Part shown: piece after piece, positions 44,372-53,257 of the stretch | Layout: the number at the start of each line of letters is the position of its first letter | How positions within the stretch are numbered: position 1 is the first letter of the stretch | Origin: Roseobacter litoralis Och 149 | Lineage (GTDB): Bacteria; Pseudomonadota; Alphaproteobacteria; Rhodobacterales; Rhodobacteraceae | Assembly (NCBI RefSeq): GCF_000154785.2 | Contig: NC_015730.1 | Coordinates: 2,852,001 to 2,916,000, forward strand | DNA length: 64,000 nucleotides | Direction of reading: 5' to 3' | The notes under the pieces: generated by a model | Told to the model about the DNA's origin: nothing | The model's database searches: none | What the model saw: the letters and a program-made list of their open reading frames with translations, nothing else | Position numbers and translations under genes: made by a program

Positions 44372-44424
44372 ACGACCGCCGGACCGGCGGGCAATTCGCC
44401 GGTCAATGCAATGATGGAAACCCC

Positions 44425-45222
44425 ATGTCACTCGATAGCTATCTTCTGAGCGAAGAGCCCAGGTACTACCCAAGTGCAGATGAAGTCGCCCTTTACTCGG
44501 CGGCCTACGACATGCGCCTGCCGGTCATGCTGAAGGGACCGACCGGGTGCGGCAAGACCCGGTTTGTCGAGCATATGGCGTGGAAACTGGGCAAGCCTCT
44601 GGTGACCATCGCCTGCCACGAGGACATGACAGCCTCTGATTTTGTCGGGCGCTACCTGCTGGGACCGGACGGCACGTATTGGCAGGACGGCCCTTTAACA
44701 AAAGCGGTGCGCGACGGCGGCATCTGTTATCTCGACGAAATCGTCGAGGCGCGACAGGATACGACCGTCATTATTCACGCACTGACCGATGACCGCCGCA
44801 TTTTGCCGTTGGAAAAGAAGGGCGAACTGATCAAAGCCCATCCCGACTTCCAGTTGGTGATTTCCTACAACCCCGGCTACCAGAGTGTCTTGAAGGACCT
44901 CAAGGAGTCTACCAAGCAGCGCTTTTGCGCGCTCGATTTCGACTATCCCGTCCCCGAGATAGAGGCAGACATTGTCGCCTCCGAGGCCGGTCTGAACCTA
45001 AAAGACGCAGAACGATTGACAAAGATCGCCGGCAAAAGCCGCAACCTGCGTGGTCAAGGTCTGGACGAAGGCGCCTCAACCCGGATGTTGATCCACGCCG
45101 GTCGCCTGATGACCACCGGTTTGCCCATCGCTGCGGCCTGTCAATTCGCGCTGATCATTCCGATCACTGACGATCCCGAGATGCGTTCAACCCTTGCGGC
45201 GGCAGTTGATGCTTGTATCTGA
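44425..45222 (+). CDS. MoxR-type AAA ATPase of the CbbQ/NirQ/NorQ family
   Basis: A 265-residue AAA+ ATPase. Walker A PVMLKGPTGCGKTRFVEHMA, VTIACHEDMTASDFVGRYLL (the CbbQ/NorQ pore-loop region), Walker B ICYLDEIVEARQDTTVII, and SYNPGYQSVLKDLKESTKQR (sensor and arginine finger). Such ATPases with a VWA partner remodel or activate metalloenzymes: CbbQO activates rubisco, NorQD loads iron in nitric oxide reductase. Here it sits between amiE and the VWA gene, 53 bases after amiE. The client is unknown; amidase, urease or the iron-dependent dimethylformamidase-like enzyme are candidates. Confidence 0.9.
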   Translation: MSLDSYLLSEEPRYYPSADEVALYSAAYDMRLPVMLKGPTGCGKTRFVEHMAWKLGKPLVTIACHEDMTASDFVGRYLLGPDGTYWQDGPLTKAVRDGGICYLDEIVEARQDTTVIIHALTDDRRILPLEKKGELIKAHPDFQLVISYNPGYQSVLKDLKESTKQRFCALDFDYPVPEIEADIVASEAGLNLKDAERLTKIAGKSRNLRGQGLDEGASTRMLIHAGRLMTTGLPIAAACQFALIIPITDDPEMRSTLAAAVDACI

Positions 45223-47455
45223 CCGGATAAGTTCCGAGGGCCTTTCGCCTGCCCTACGCGAAGCCTTTCCAGGCGCATATCGCGAGGCATATCTGCGCGC
45301 CCATGATCGCCTGAAAGGTGCAGGATACGGAGCCGCTGTTTTGCGTGCCTTCGTCTCGGGCTCACCGCGGGTCGCGGCCGACGTCGGACCGGACCAAGCC
45401 ATTGCACTGGCCTCGGATTCGTCACGCATTGCAATAAGGGCGCGTCCGCTAGTCGCTGAAACCTACCTCGACTTGTGTCCGATTATGGCTTTGAAACTGC
45501 AGAATGCGCAGGCGTTTGACCAGTGGCGCAAGATGATCGCATCTGTTCTCAAACACAGCCCCGATGCTGTTCTTCCGCTGCTATCACTTAGCGAGATGCT
45601 GCTGGCTCGGCTCGGTCTTGACCAGCTTGGTGTTTGGATCCAGACCGGGCTTCGCGTGGCCGGGCAGGATACAGATCTCGCACTTGGGTACTTCCAGCTT
45701 GAAACGCCCGAGGCCCAGCGGCTTCTCGAGCGCTTTGCGGGCGAGGAGAATTTCCTGAGCCTTGAGACTGGGTTAAAGTCCTTTTACACAGCCCTCTGGT
45801 GTCAGCCTCCCCAATTGCGCGAAGCCGGACCCAAAGGCCCAAATGGTGGCCCCATCCGGCGGACAAGCTTTTTAGGCAGCCTTATACAGATGCCGCCAGC
45901 CTTTTCGGGCTTTCGCGGGGCTGAAAAGGAACTGTATCGCGCCGCCGTCGCTCATGTCGGCGCGCACAGAACTTATGGCGGGCCTCAGTTCCAACTGGGA
46001 CAGCTAAAACCCCTGCAGGTCGCGGTTGTCTCCCTGCTTGAAGATGCCCGCGTGGAAACCCTGGCGATGCAGGACATGCCCGGCCTACATCGTTTGTGGT
46101 GTCCTTTTCACACAGCACGGCATGATGGGGTGAGCACTGCGCAGAACCTGTTTGCCGGGCTCGCGCGCGCGCTGATCGATCCGGAGTTTCAGCCAACTCA
46201 TGGGTGGGTCAAAAAGGGTGCGGCGATGTTTCACGCTGCAGCACACCGCCTGCATGATCCGGCCATCTCGCACCAAATCGGCAATATTCTTGGCAATGAC
46301 CTGGGTCAGACGCGCGTTCAGTTCGATGCGATGAGTTATGTCGTTCAGCCCGCCTATAGAGACGACAATCTGGGGCTTTGGAACCTACCTGCTGATCCCG
46401 ACACACCACCACCTTCAGAAGACATTGAAGCACCCCTTGCCGACCTGCGACAGACTCAAACAGATGATGCAAGACATGATCGCAAGCAAGAGAATTTGAG
46501 GCCCCAAACGCCAGACGTTCTGGAGCCTGTCAAAACGATAGCGGCAGACCCAAAGGCCGGGCGTAAGATATCCAGCCTTGCGGAATACGACTACCACGCC
46601 GGGATCGAGCGCGAAGATTGGGTCAGCGTAAACGCCTATGAGGTCATGTTGGGGGCTGCGGGCTTTTGGGATCAACTGCAAGAGCGTCACGGCGCGACAT
46701 TATCCCGGCTTCAAAAGGCGGTCGCGACAACCGAAACAGGCAAGCGGCGCAAACTCAAGCAACAGCTCGAGGGCGAAACCCTCGACCTTGATGCGGCGAT
46801 TGGCACGGTGATTGCACTCAGATCGAACCGCCAACCAGACCCCGGCGTCTATGAAAGCATCTCACCGCCTCCGAGATCGATTGCGGTTCATCTGTTGTTG
46901 GATATTTCGCGCTCGACCGCTGATCCGGCCGGGCCAGGCTTTACTATTTTGGACATGGAGCGCGACGCCGCAGCGATACTTGCCTGCACGATGTCCCAAC
47001 TGGGAGATGACCTTGCCATCACAGCATTCAGCTCTTCGGGACGACACGATATGCGCGTTGTGCCGGTGAAGACATTCGACACCGCTTTGGACGAGGTGAC
47101 GGGCATGGCCCTGTCCGGTCTGCGGCCTGAGTATTCCACGCGCATCGGAGCCGCCCTCCGATACGCGGCAGGCTGTATGGAAGGGTATTCACGGCATCGC
47201 AAAATCGTCCTTTTGGTGACCGATGGCGAGCCTTCGGACATCGATATGACCGACCCCGAGTATCTGGTAGAGGATGCACGCCGCGCGGTTCAACGGATAC
47301 GCTCTGAGGGTATAGACGCCATTTGTGTGGCGCTTGGTAACGAAACGGGGCAGCGCCACAAAGAGATCTTTGGTCGCAAAACCAGCTTGCAGATCACCGA
47401 TATCGCGACCCTGCCAAACAAGCTTTCCACGTTTTATCTGCGGATGACCAGATGA
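45209..47455 (+). CDS. VWA-domain protein, NorD/CbbO-like partner of the AAA ATPase
   Basis: A 748-residue protein. The C-terminal ~220 residues form a von Willebrand factor A domain with MIDAS motif VHLLLDISRSTADPA (DxSxS), LAITAFSSSGRHDMRV and IVLLVTDGEPSDIDMTDP. The N-terminal ~500 residues are helical with a conserved central part (YRAAVAHVGAHRTYGGPQFQ, VSLLEDARVETLAMQDMPGL) typical of NorD/CbbO. A low-complexity stretch (about residues 390-445) links them. ATG 45209 is preferred over TTG 45194; the 14-base overlap with the AAA gene suggests coupling. It forms, by family precedent, the adaptor of a MoxR-VWA chaperone. Confidence 0.88.
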   Translation: MLVSDRISSEGLSPALREAFPGAYREAYLRAHDRLKGAGYGAAVLRAFVSGSPRVAADVGPDQAIALASDSSRIAIRARPLVAETYLDLCPIMALKLQNAQAFDQWRKMIASVLKHSPDAVLPLLSLSEMLLARLGLDQLGVWIQTGLRVAGQDTDLALGYFQLETPEAQRLLERFAGEENFLSLETGLKSFYTALWCQPPQLREAGPKGPNGGPIRRTSFLGSLIQMPPAFSGFRGAEKELYRAAVAHVGAHRTYGGPQFQLGQLKPLQVAVVSLLEDARVETLAMQDMPGLHRLWCPFHTARHDGVSTAQNLFAGLARALIDPEFQPTHGWVKKGAAMFHAAAHRLHDPAISHQIGNILGNDLGQTRVQFDAMSYVVQPAYRDDNLGLWNLPADPDTPPPSEDIEAPLADLRQTQTDDARHDRKQENLRPQTPDVLEPVKTIAADPKAGRKISSLAEYDYHAGIEREDWVSVNAYEVMLGAAGFWDQLQERHGATLSRLQKAVATTETGKRRKLKQQLEGETLDLDAAIGTVIALRSNRQPDPGVYESISPPPRSIAVHLLLDISRSTADPAGPGFTILDMERDAAAILACTMSQLGDDLAITAFSSSGRHDMRVVPVKTFDTALDEVTGMALSGLRPEYSTRIGAALRYAAGCMEGYSRHRKIVLLVTDGEPSDIDMTDPEYLVEDARRAVQRIRSEGIDAICVALGNETGQRHKEIFGRKTSLQITDIATLPNKLSTFYLRMTR

Positions 47456-47835
47456 CCCGGAACCGCATTTTTTTCTGCCCGGAACACGCGTTGCGGGGCA
47501 CGCAATGTCGCAAGACATTTAGTGCTCCGCAGCCGGTCTGGGCGTCACCTCACCACTCAATCAAGAGAATCAGCTCATTCGAAGAAAGGAGCCTCGTCAG
47601 CATGCACGCAGCTTCAGTCCAAACCGGTTAACAAAACGCAAATTCTTTAATCAGTCTTTCAAGAAATCAGTTGGTCCTCGGGGGCACCAATTCTTGCATT
47701 CAAAATTATACTAGTAGGAATAAATTTTTCCTAAAATTACTTGACCCGAAAGTAAGCCGGAAGCCAAAGATAGAGAGAAACGCGTCGGAATTCCAAACCG
47801 GCGGATCACCTGAACATCCAACGAAAGGAAGACCA
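47456..47835 (+). promoter_or_regulatory. 380-base spacer before the urt genes with mutually exclusive hairpins
   Basis: Spacer between the VWA gene and the substrate-binding protein, containing structure but no gene. CGTTGCG/CGCAATG (47489-47507, loop GGGCA) and AATGTC-GCAA-GACATT (47504-47519, a GNRA tetraloop) share the AATG strand and cannot coexist, as in attenuators. A run of seven T at 47468-47474 could end the preceding transcript. Later TTGGT/ACCAA (about 47670-47690) frames another weak hairpin. No A1/G4 hexaloop was found here, unlike the ureE leader. Confidence 0.4.
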
Positions 47836-49140
47836 ATGAAACTTAGCAGACGGAATTTTTTGAAAAACTCGGCCGTAGCGAGCGCACTTGCAGCTCCGGG
47901 CATATGGATCCCGCAATCCCGTGGTGCTTGGGGCGCGACCTTGACCAAAGGTGAGCCGATCAAAGTCGGAGTGCTTTTCTCTTTGACCGGCGGATTAGCC
48001 GTTCCTGAAGAAGACTCTACTCTGGTCATGCAATATGCAATCGACGAGATCAACGCGGCGGGAGGCATTGCTGGATCTCCTATTGAACCTGTGATCATCG
48101 ACGCAAAGTCGGATTTCAGTGTGTATTCTGAAAAGGCACGCGAACTGATCCTGCGCGACAAGGTCATTTCGATCTTTGGCTGCTACACATCCGCAAGCCG
48201 AAAAGCGATCCTGCCCATCGTTATGCAGCGCGACAACCTGCTGTTCTATCCGACATGCTATGAAGGTGCTGAATGCACGCAAAACACCGTGTGCACGGGC
48301 CCGCTGGCAAACCAGCACTCCAAAGACCTCATCCCCTATATGGTCGAGAATTTTGGCAAGAAGGTCTTCTTTGTCGGTTCCAACTATGTGTGGCCAAAGG
48401 AATCCAATAAGAACGCCAAGATATGGCTGAAAAATGCCGGCGGCGAACTGCTGGGCGAAGAGTACATTCCGCTGGGCGACTCCGAGTTTGGCCCGGTCCT
48501 GAACAAGATCCGCGAAGCGCAGCCTGATTTCATATTCTCGACGGTCGTGGGCGCGTCGGACATCGCCTTCCACCGCCAGTTCAAACAGGCCGGTTTCTCG
48601 GCAGAAGACATGCCAATTGCCTCGCTGACAACGGGTGAGATCGAAACCAAGGCGATGGGTGCAGAATTCGGCGCAGGCCACTTCCTGTCCGCGCCCTACT
48701 TCCAAGCCTTGGAAAACCCAACGAACGAAAAGTTCGTCGACGGTTTCCTGTCCAGCCCCTACGGCAAGAACGGTGCCACCCACTACAACATGGCCGAAAC
48801 TTATAATTCTGCTTACGTGTTCAAGGCCGCCATGGAAAAAGCAATCGAGAACCATGGGTTTGACGAAGTCACATCGGCCCGTGTGCGCGAAGCTTGCGCC
48901 GGCGTAAAGCTCGGCGCGGATGTCTCGCCAGAGGGCGAGACATGGGTCGACGGAGACAACTTCAACACCTGGCTTGTCCCCAAGATCGGCCGCTGCAAGT
49001 CCGATGGCAGCTTTGAGATCGTCAAGCAGGCCGACGAGCACGTCGCACCTGATCCATTCTCGATCTATCCAGATGCGGGTTCGTGCAAATCCAACGGGCT
49101 GGTCGCGCCTGACGGATCGGTGCGCGTCGACGTGATCTAA
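47836..49140 (+). CDS. urtA: Urt/AmiC-like ABC transporter substrate-binding protein (Tat-exported)
   Basis: A 434-residue type I periplasmic binding protein of the urea/short-chain amide uptake family. A twin-arginine signal begins the protein (KLSRRNFLKNSAVASALA), so it is exported folded to the periplasm. Core blocks: KVGVLFSLTGGLAVPEEDST, ISIFGCYTSASRKAILPIVM, YPTCYEGAECTQNTVCTGPL, VGSNYVWPKESNKNAKIW and FIFSTVVGASDIAF. It shares blocks with AmiC here (GCYT/MSxxRKA, YPTxYEG), and both sense or bind amides. AAGGAAG precedes the ATG at 47836; the longer open frame is non-homologous. First gene of the five-gene importer operon. Confidence 0.9.
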   Translation: MKLSRRNFLKNSAVASALAAPGIWIPQSRGAWGATLTKGEPIKVGVLFSLTGGLAVPEEDSTLVMQYAIDEINAAGGIAGSPIEPVIIDAKSDFSVYSEKARELILRDKVISIFGCYTSASRKAILPIVMQRDNLLFYPTCYEGAECTQNTVCTGPLANQHSKDLIPYMVENFGKKVFFVGSNYVWPKESNKNAKIWLKNAGGELLGEEYIPLGDSEFGPVLNKIREAQPDFIFSTVVGASDIAFHRQFKQAGFSAEDMPIASLTTGEIETKAMGAEFGAGHFLSAPYFQALENPTNEKFVDGFLSSPYGKNGATHYNMAETYNSAYVFKAAMEKAIENHGFDEVTSARVREACAGVKLGADVSPEGETWVDGDNFNTWLVPKIGRCKSDGSFEIVKQADEHVAPDPFSIYPDAGSCKSNGLVAPDGSVRVDVI

Positions 49141-49215
49141 ACAACGCCGTTGTGGCGGGATCAGCCCGCCACAACACTACGTTCACTGCAGTTTTGACAC
49201 CATGGGGGTTACAAG

Positions 49216-50097
49216 ATGGATTTCTCGTCTATCGCGTTTGCCAATTCGCTTATTCTCGGCCTGAGCATAGCGAGCATCTTTTTCGTAGCGGCGCTTGGAC
49301 TGACAATCATTTACGGCACCGCCGGGGTGATCAATATGGCACATGGTGAATTCATCATGCTTGGCGCTTACACGGTCTACGCTCTGCAAACCTTCGTTGG
49401 CATCCCTTATTTCCTATGTATTCCCGCCGCCTTTTTTGTTGTCGGTGCCATCGGGTTCGCGATCGAAAAATCGCTGATCAGATATCTCTACGACAGGCCC
49501 CTTGATACACTGCTGGCCACGTGGGGGGTATCGCTGGTGCTCATTCAGGGAACTCGGCTGATCTTTGGGAGCGATCCGAAGTACGTCCAAATCCCAAGCT
49601 TCCTGTCCACAAATGTCGAAGCAGGCGGGCTGAGCCTTGGGGCCTTCCGTATTTTCATCATTCTCATGGCACTCGGTCTTGCCGCTGCTGTGTGGTTTAT
49701 TTTCTATCGCACAGACTTCGGGATCAAGGTCCGGGCGGTGACCCAGAACAGGGAAATGGCGGCCTCCTTCGGCATCAATGCCGGCCAGGTCTATTCCTTC
49801 ACATTCGCGCTTGGAGCCGGGCTTGCCGGCGTGGCGGGCGCATTGTTCGGGGCATTGAACATCGTCTTGCCGACCATGGGTGCGGGATATGTCGTTGAGG
49901 CGTTCCTGACAGTTGTCACCGGTGGTGGTGCGTTGATGGGAAGCGCAATCTCCAGCTTTGCAATCGGCGAGCTGCAATCGATTTTTGCTCTGATCACCAA
50001 CAGTACCTTCGCGCAGTTCCTTATCTTTGTCGTGATCATCGTCTTTCTGAGGTTCCGCCCGCAGGGGCTGATCTCGGCAAGCGGCAAGCGTCGGTAA
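49216..50097 (+). CDS. urtB: Urt-type ABC transporter permease 1 (LivH-like)
   Basis: A 293-residue inner-membrane permease with about eight to nine hydrophobic segments, of the LivH/UrtB family. The EAA-type loop region is YRTDFGIKVRAVTQNREMAA, which contacts the ATPase; GTAGVINMAHGEFIMLGAYT and the C-terminal GGGALMGSAISSFAIGELQS are family motifs. Starts 75 bases after urtA with a G-rich site. Transports the substrate released by the binding protein, urea or short amides. Confidence 0.9.
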   Translation: MDFSSIAFANSLILGLSIASIFFVAALGLTIIYGTAGVINMAHGEFIMLGAYTVYALQTFVGIPYFLCIPAAFFVVGAIGFAIEKSLIRYLYDRPLDTLLATWGVSLVLIQGTRLIFGSDPKYVQIPSFLSTNVEAGGLSLGAFRIFIILMALGLAAAVWFIFYRTDFGIKVRAVTQNREMAASFGINAGQVYSFTFALGAGLAGVAGALFGALNIVLPTMGAGYVVEAFLTVVTGGGALMGSAISSFAIGELQSIFALITNSTFAQFLIFVVIIVFLRFRPQGLISASGKRR

Positions 50098-50133
50098 GTG
50101 AAACAAAGATATCTTTGACAGGCACAACTAAAA

Positions 50134-51240
50134 ATGAACCAGAACATCTATCACAACAAAACCCTGCAATGGCTGTTTTATGCCGCTGCCTTCGCGGTTC
50201 TCGGCGCAGTCCCCTTGATATCGGATGATGCATTCTTGCTGAACCAGTTGGCGATCTACGGCGTCTATGGAATGCTGGCTGTGTCGATCAGTCTTTGTTG
50301 GGGCAGCGGCGGTATTCTGAACATGGGCCAAGGCATTGCCTTCGGCTTGGGCGCCTATTGCATGGCCATGACCATGCAGATGCAAACGCAGGCCGAAGGC
50401 ACGATCCCTCCGTTTATGCTGAACAACGGTCTCGATAGCCTGCCACAGCTGTGGCAACCCTTCCAGAACACCGCGACAGGCATCACTCTGGCGCTCGTGG
50501 TCCCAACCGCCTTTTACCTGATCTTTGGCGGGATCATGTTCACGGCGCGCGTGTCAGGGCCGTTCTTCGCCATCATGACGTTGGCCACGCTCAGCGCTTT
50601 CGCGACCATCTTTGTGGATCTGCAACCCTATACCAATGGCGTCAACGGCATCTCTCCGCCCGGGTCACTTAACTTAGGCAACCTGGAAATCGACCCCTAT
50701 TCAAGCGGTGCCTACTGGTCTGTCTTTGCAATGCTGGTGGCCTGTACGGTCGCTGCAAAGCTGATCAACCAAAGCCGCTTCGGACTGGTCGTGCGCGCCC
50801 TGAAAGACGACCCCGAGCGCGTGCGCTTTCTTGGCTACAATGTCGCGGTCTACGAAACACTGGTCTACACGCTTTCCGGCCTGATCGCCGCAATCGCGGG
50901 CTGCTGCTTTGCAGTGCTCACGCAATATGTATCGCCTGCACAGTTCGAAGTCGGGTTCTCGATCTCGATCGTCATCTGGACCGCTCTGGGCGGGCGCAAC
51001 TCGCTCATTTGGGCTATGTTTGGGGCCTTTGCGGTTCAAGGCGCACAAAGCTACGTCGGCGACCAGTTCCTGAGCACATGGATCCTGATCCTCGGGTTCT
51101 CCTTCATACTGGTGGTGCGCTTCCTGCCCGGTGGATTTGCAGGTCTTATGGAGACTATTCTGGGCCTGCTGCCCAATGCCAAAGCAAAGACCGCCACGAC
51201 AAATCTAGAATTTAGAGACGCAAAAGAGGTGGCAAAATGA
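50134..51240 (+). CDS. urtC: Urt-type ABC transporter permease 2 (LivM-like)
   Basis: A 368-residue LivM/UrtC-type permease with about nine to ten hydrophobic segments: LAIYGVYGMLAVSISLCWGS, SGGILNMGQGIAFGLGAYCM, SGPFFAIMTLATLSAFATIF, and the coupling loop SRFGLVVRALKDDPERVRFL. The C-terminal tail after WILILGFSFILVVRFLPGGF is cytoplasmic. It pairs with urtB. Overlaps urtD by four bases (ATGA). Confidence 0.9.
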   Translation: MNQNIYHNKTLQWLFYAAAFAVLGAVPLISDDAFLLNQLAIYGVYGMLAVSISLCWGSGGILNMGQGIAFGLGAYCMAMTMQMQTQAEGTIPPFMLNNGLDSLPQLWQPFQNTATGITLALVVPTAFYLIFGGIMFTARVSGPFFAIMTLATLSAFATIFVDLQPYTNGVNGISPPGSLNLGNLEIDPYSSGAYWSVFAMLVACTVAAKLINQSRFGLVVRALKDDPERVRFLGYNVAVYETLVYTLSGLIAAIAGCCFAVLTQYVSPAQFEVGFSISIVIWTALGGRNSLIWAMFGAFAVQGAQSYVGDQFLSTWILILGFSFILVVRFLPGGFAGLMETILGLLPNAKAKTATTNLEFRDAKEVAK

Positions 51241-51986
51241 TTGGCGGCTTTCTGAAGGTCGAAGGCATTGAAAAGAGCTTTGGTGGCAACAAGGTCATCA
51301 ACGGGTTCAGCCTGAATGTGAGCGAACATACGCTGCAATGTCTTGTGGGGCCGAACGGGGCTGGCAAGACTACGACAATCGACCTGATCAGTGGCCGCCA
51401 GAAACCGGATGCGGGCAAGGTCTATCTCAACGGCGACGATATCACCGGCAAGGGAGAACACGAAATTTCGCGCAAGGGGGTTGGACGCAAGTTCCAGATT
51501 CCGGCCGTTCTCAAAGGCCTGACTGTGCGTGAAAATCTCGAGGTCGCCTACAGCCGCGAAGTTAACGCAGTGCGCAACATCTTTTCCATGACGGCCAAGG
51601 GCTGCAAAGAAAAACTTGCGGAAATCTCGGAACAAGTCCGCCTGACACAGCGTCTGGATGTCGAGGCCGGGCTGTTGTCGCATGGCGAGACACAGTGGCT
51701 CGAGATCGGCATGGTTCTGATGCAGGATCCCGCGATCCTGCTGCTGGACGAACCCGTTGCCGGCATGACCGAGAACGAAATCGGCCTGACCGTCGACATC
51801 CTGAACACGCTCAAACGCACGCATACGATCATCCTGGTCGAACATGACATGGGCTTTGTCCGCAAGATCGCGGACGTGGTCACGGTGATGCATATGGGGG
51901 CCCTTTTGGCCCAGGGCAGCATTGAGGACATTGAAAAAGACGAACGCGTTCGCGCCGTCTACCTGGGCACGGAGGATGCGCACTGA
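51237..51986 (+). CDS. urtD: Urt-type ABC transporter ATPase 1
   Basis: A 249-residue ATP-binding protein. Walker A LVGPNGAGKTTTIDLISGRQ, the signature LLSHGETQWLEIGMVLMQDP (the UrtD form, SHGE instead of SGGQ), Walker B ILLLDEPVAGMTENE and switch His in ILVEHDMGFVRKIAD. The SHGE signature separates UrtD from LivG, supporting a urea/amide importer rather than a branched-chain amino acid importer. Stop overlaps the urtE ATG (TGATG). Confidence 0.93.
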   Translation: MIGGFLKVEGIEKSFGGNKVINGFSLNVSEHTLQCLVGPNGAGKTTTIDLISGRQKPDAGKVYLNGDDITGKGEHEISRKGVGRKFQIPAVLKGLTVRENLEVAYSREVNAVRNIFSMTAKGCKEKLAEISEQVRLTQRLDVEAGLLSHGETQWLEIGMVLMQDPAILLLDEPVAGMTENEIGLTVDILNTLKRTHTIILVEHDMGFVRKIADVVTVMHMGALLAQGSIEDIEKDERVRAVYLGTEDAH

Positions 51987-52684
51987 TGCTTTTGGAACTG
52001 GATAGGGTGTCGTCCTTTTACGGGCGGACACAAATTCTGCGCAACATCAATTTTGAAGTGAACAAGGGCTCTTGCGTCTGTGTTCTGGGCCGCAACGGCG
52101 TCGGCAAGACGACCCTGTTACGCACGATCATGGGGCTTGTCGACAAGATGACTGGGACGCTGTCCGTCGCTGGGACAAACGTCACCAAGGCTCGGACGGA
52201 CGAGCGGGCAAAATACGGGCTGGGCTATGTGCCGCAAGGGCGACAGATCCTCGGGAACTTTACCGTGCGCGAGAATATCCTGCTGGGCACGTTCGCCAAG
52301 ACCGGGCGCGATGGGAAGGTTCCTGACATTTGCCTTGAGCTGTTTCCCTATCTCGCGGAAAACCTGAACCGGCGCGCGGGAGAGCTATCTGGCGGGCAGC
52401 AACAACAGCTGGCCATTGCGCGGGCGTTGGCTGTGGATCCGCAGATCCTGCTGCTGGATGAACCAACCGAGGGGATCCAGCCCAACATCGTAGCCGAGAT
52501 CGGTGAGACCCTGCGCATGCTCAACACCAAGATGGGCATCAGCATGATCCTATCCGAACAACACATCAAAGTGGCGCGCGATCTGGGGGACCAGTTCGTG
52601 ATGATGGACAACGGGCGCATCGTCGAAGGCGGTGCCATCTCGGAACTGACCGACGATATGGTCGATCGCCACATGACCGTCTGA
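51986..52684 (+). CDS. urtE: Urt-type ABC transporter ATPase 2
   Basis: A 232-residue ATP-binding protein of the LivF/UrtE group. Walker A VLGRNGVGKTTLLRTIMGLV, signature GELSGGQQQQLAIARALAVD, Walker B ILLLDEPTEGIQPNIVAEIG and switch His LSEQHIKVARDLGDQ. With urtD it forms the heterodimeric motor. Followed after 35 bases by the dimethylformamidase-like small subunit gene, so transport and hydrolysis genes are in the same operon. Confidence 0.93.
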   Translation: MLLELDRVSSFYGRTQILRNINFEVNKGSCVCVLGRNGVGKTTLLRTIMGLVDKMTGTLSVAGTNVTKARTDERAKYGLGYVPQGRQILGNFTVRENILLGTFAKTGRDGKVPDICLELFPYLAENLNRRAGELSGGQQQQLAIARALAVDPQILLLDEPTEGIQPNIVAEIGETLRMLNTKMGISMILSEQHIKVARDLGDQFVMMDNGRIVEGGAISELTDDMVDRHMTV

Positions 52685-52719
52685 CGAGCTGAATTTTTGA
52701 CAACCAAGGGAGAATGAAA

Positions 52720-53160
52720 ATGCAATCCATTCCAAAGAAGGGAACGCCGGAAAGAGACGCACTGATACAGGCGCATCTCGAGTGCACACAGTCGATGAAA
52801 GGCGTTGCGGGGTTTTCAATCCTGAAATGTGAGACCCCGGGGGACACGACCGTTATCTCGGGCGGAGTCCATGATGACCCACTGCTCAAGCGCGTCTTGC
52901 TGCGCATGCGTGGTGAATCCATGGCGGGCAAGTTGATCATCATTTGCACCGAAGTCGAGAAGGAATGGCGCATTGGCCGTCTGTCCGGCGTGCGCGGTGT
53001 CCCCCCTGAATTTGTCGACGACCGCGTCTTTACCGACGAACAGGAAGTCCAGCACGAGATCTTTCTGATGCGACTGGACGAGTTACCCGAAACGGCCGGT
53101 ATGCCGGAGCACTACGAAGAGGGCTGGAAACACCGTGACGACAATTGGCCCGTCACCTGA
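52720..53160 (+). CDS. dmfA1: N,N-dimethylformamidase-like small (alpha) subunit
   Basis: A 146-residue protein. Its C-terminal part, KLIIICTEVEKEWRIGRLSG then PEFVDDRVFTDEQEVQHEIF and LMRLDEL, matches the end of known dimethylformamidase small subunits in spacing and in the order of residues (an ExxWRIxxL segment followed by acidic ERFxTEEEAxHAVFLRRI-like residues); recognised from memory. The N-terminal half is more divergent, so the assignment rests mainly on the C-terminus and on the adjacent large subunit. Start at ATG 52720, seven bases after AAGGGAG; an ATG at 52714 lies too close to it. The subunit is non-catalytic and stabilises the alpha2beta2 enzyme by precedent. Confidence 0.72.
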   Translation: MQSIPKKGTPERDALIQAHLECTQSMKGVAGFSILKCETPGDTTVISGGVHDDPLLKRVLLRMRGESMAGKLIIICTEVEKEWRIGRLSGVRGVPPEFVDDRVFTDEQEVQHEIFLMRLDELPETAGMPEHYEEGWKHRDDNWPVT

Positions 53161-53257
53161 GCCACGCCCCACCCTTTAGGACCAGAAAAGATGCAATGGC
53201 AGCCGCCTGACAGAAAGTCAGGCCGCCAAAGCGCAAGTCAAACAAGAAGGAAAAACA

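Noticed and set aside
43283..44473. 396-codon minus-strand open frame opposite amiE
   Set aside because: A shadow of the GC-rich codon pattern of amiE; no ribosome-binding site or recognisable domain.
47995..49041. 348-codon minus-strand open frame opposite the urt binding protein
   Set aside because: Antisense shadow; the plus-strand gene has full homology.
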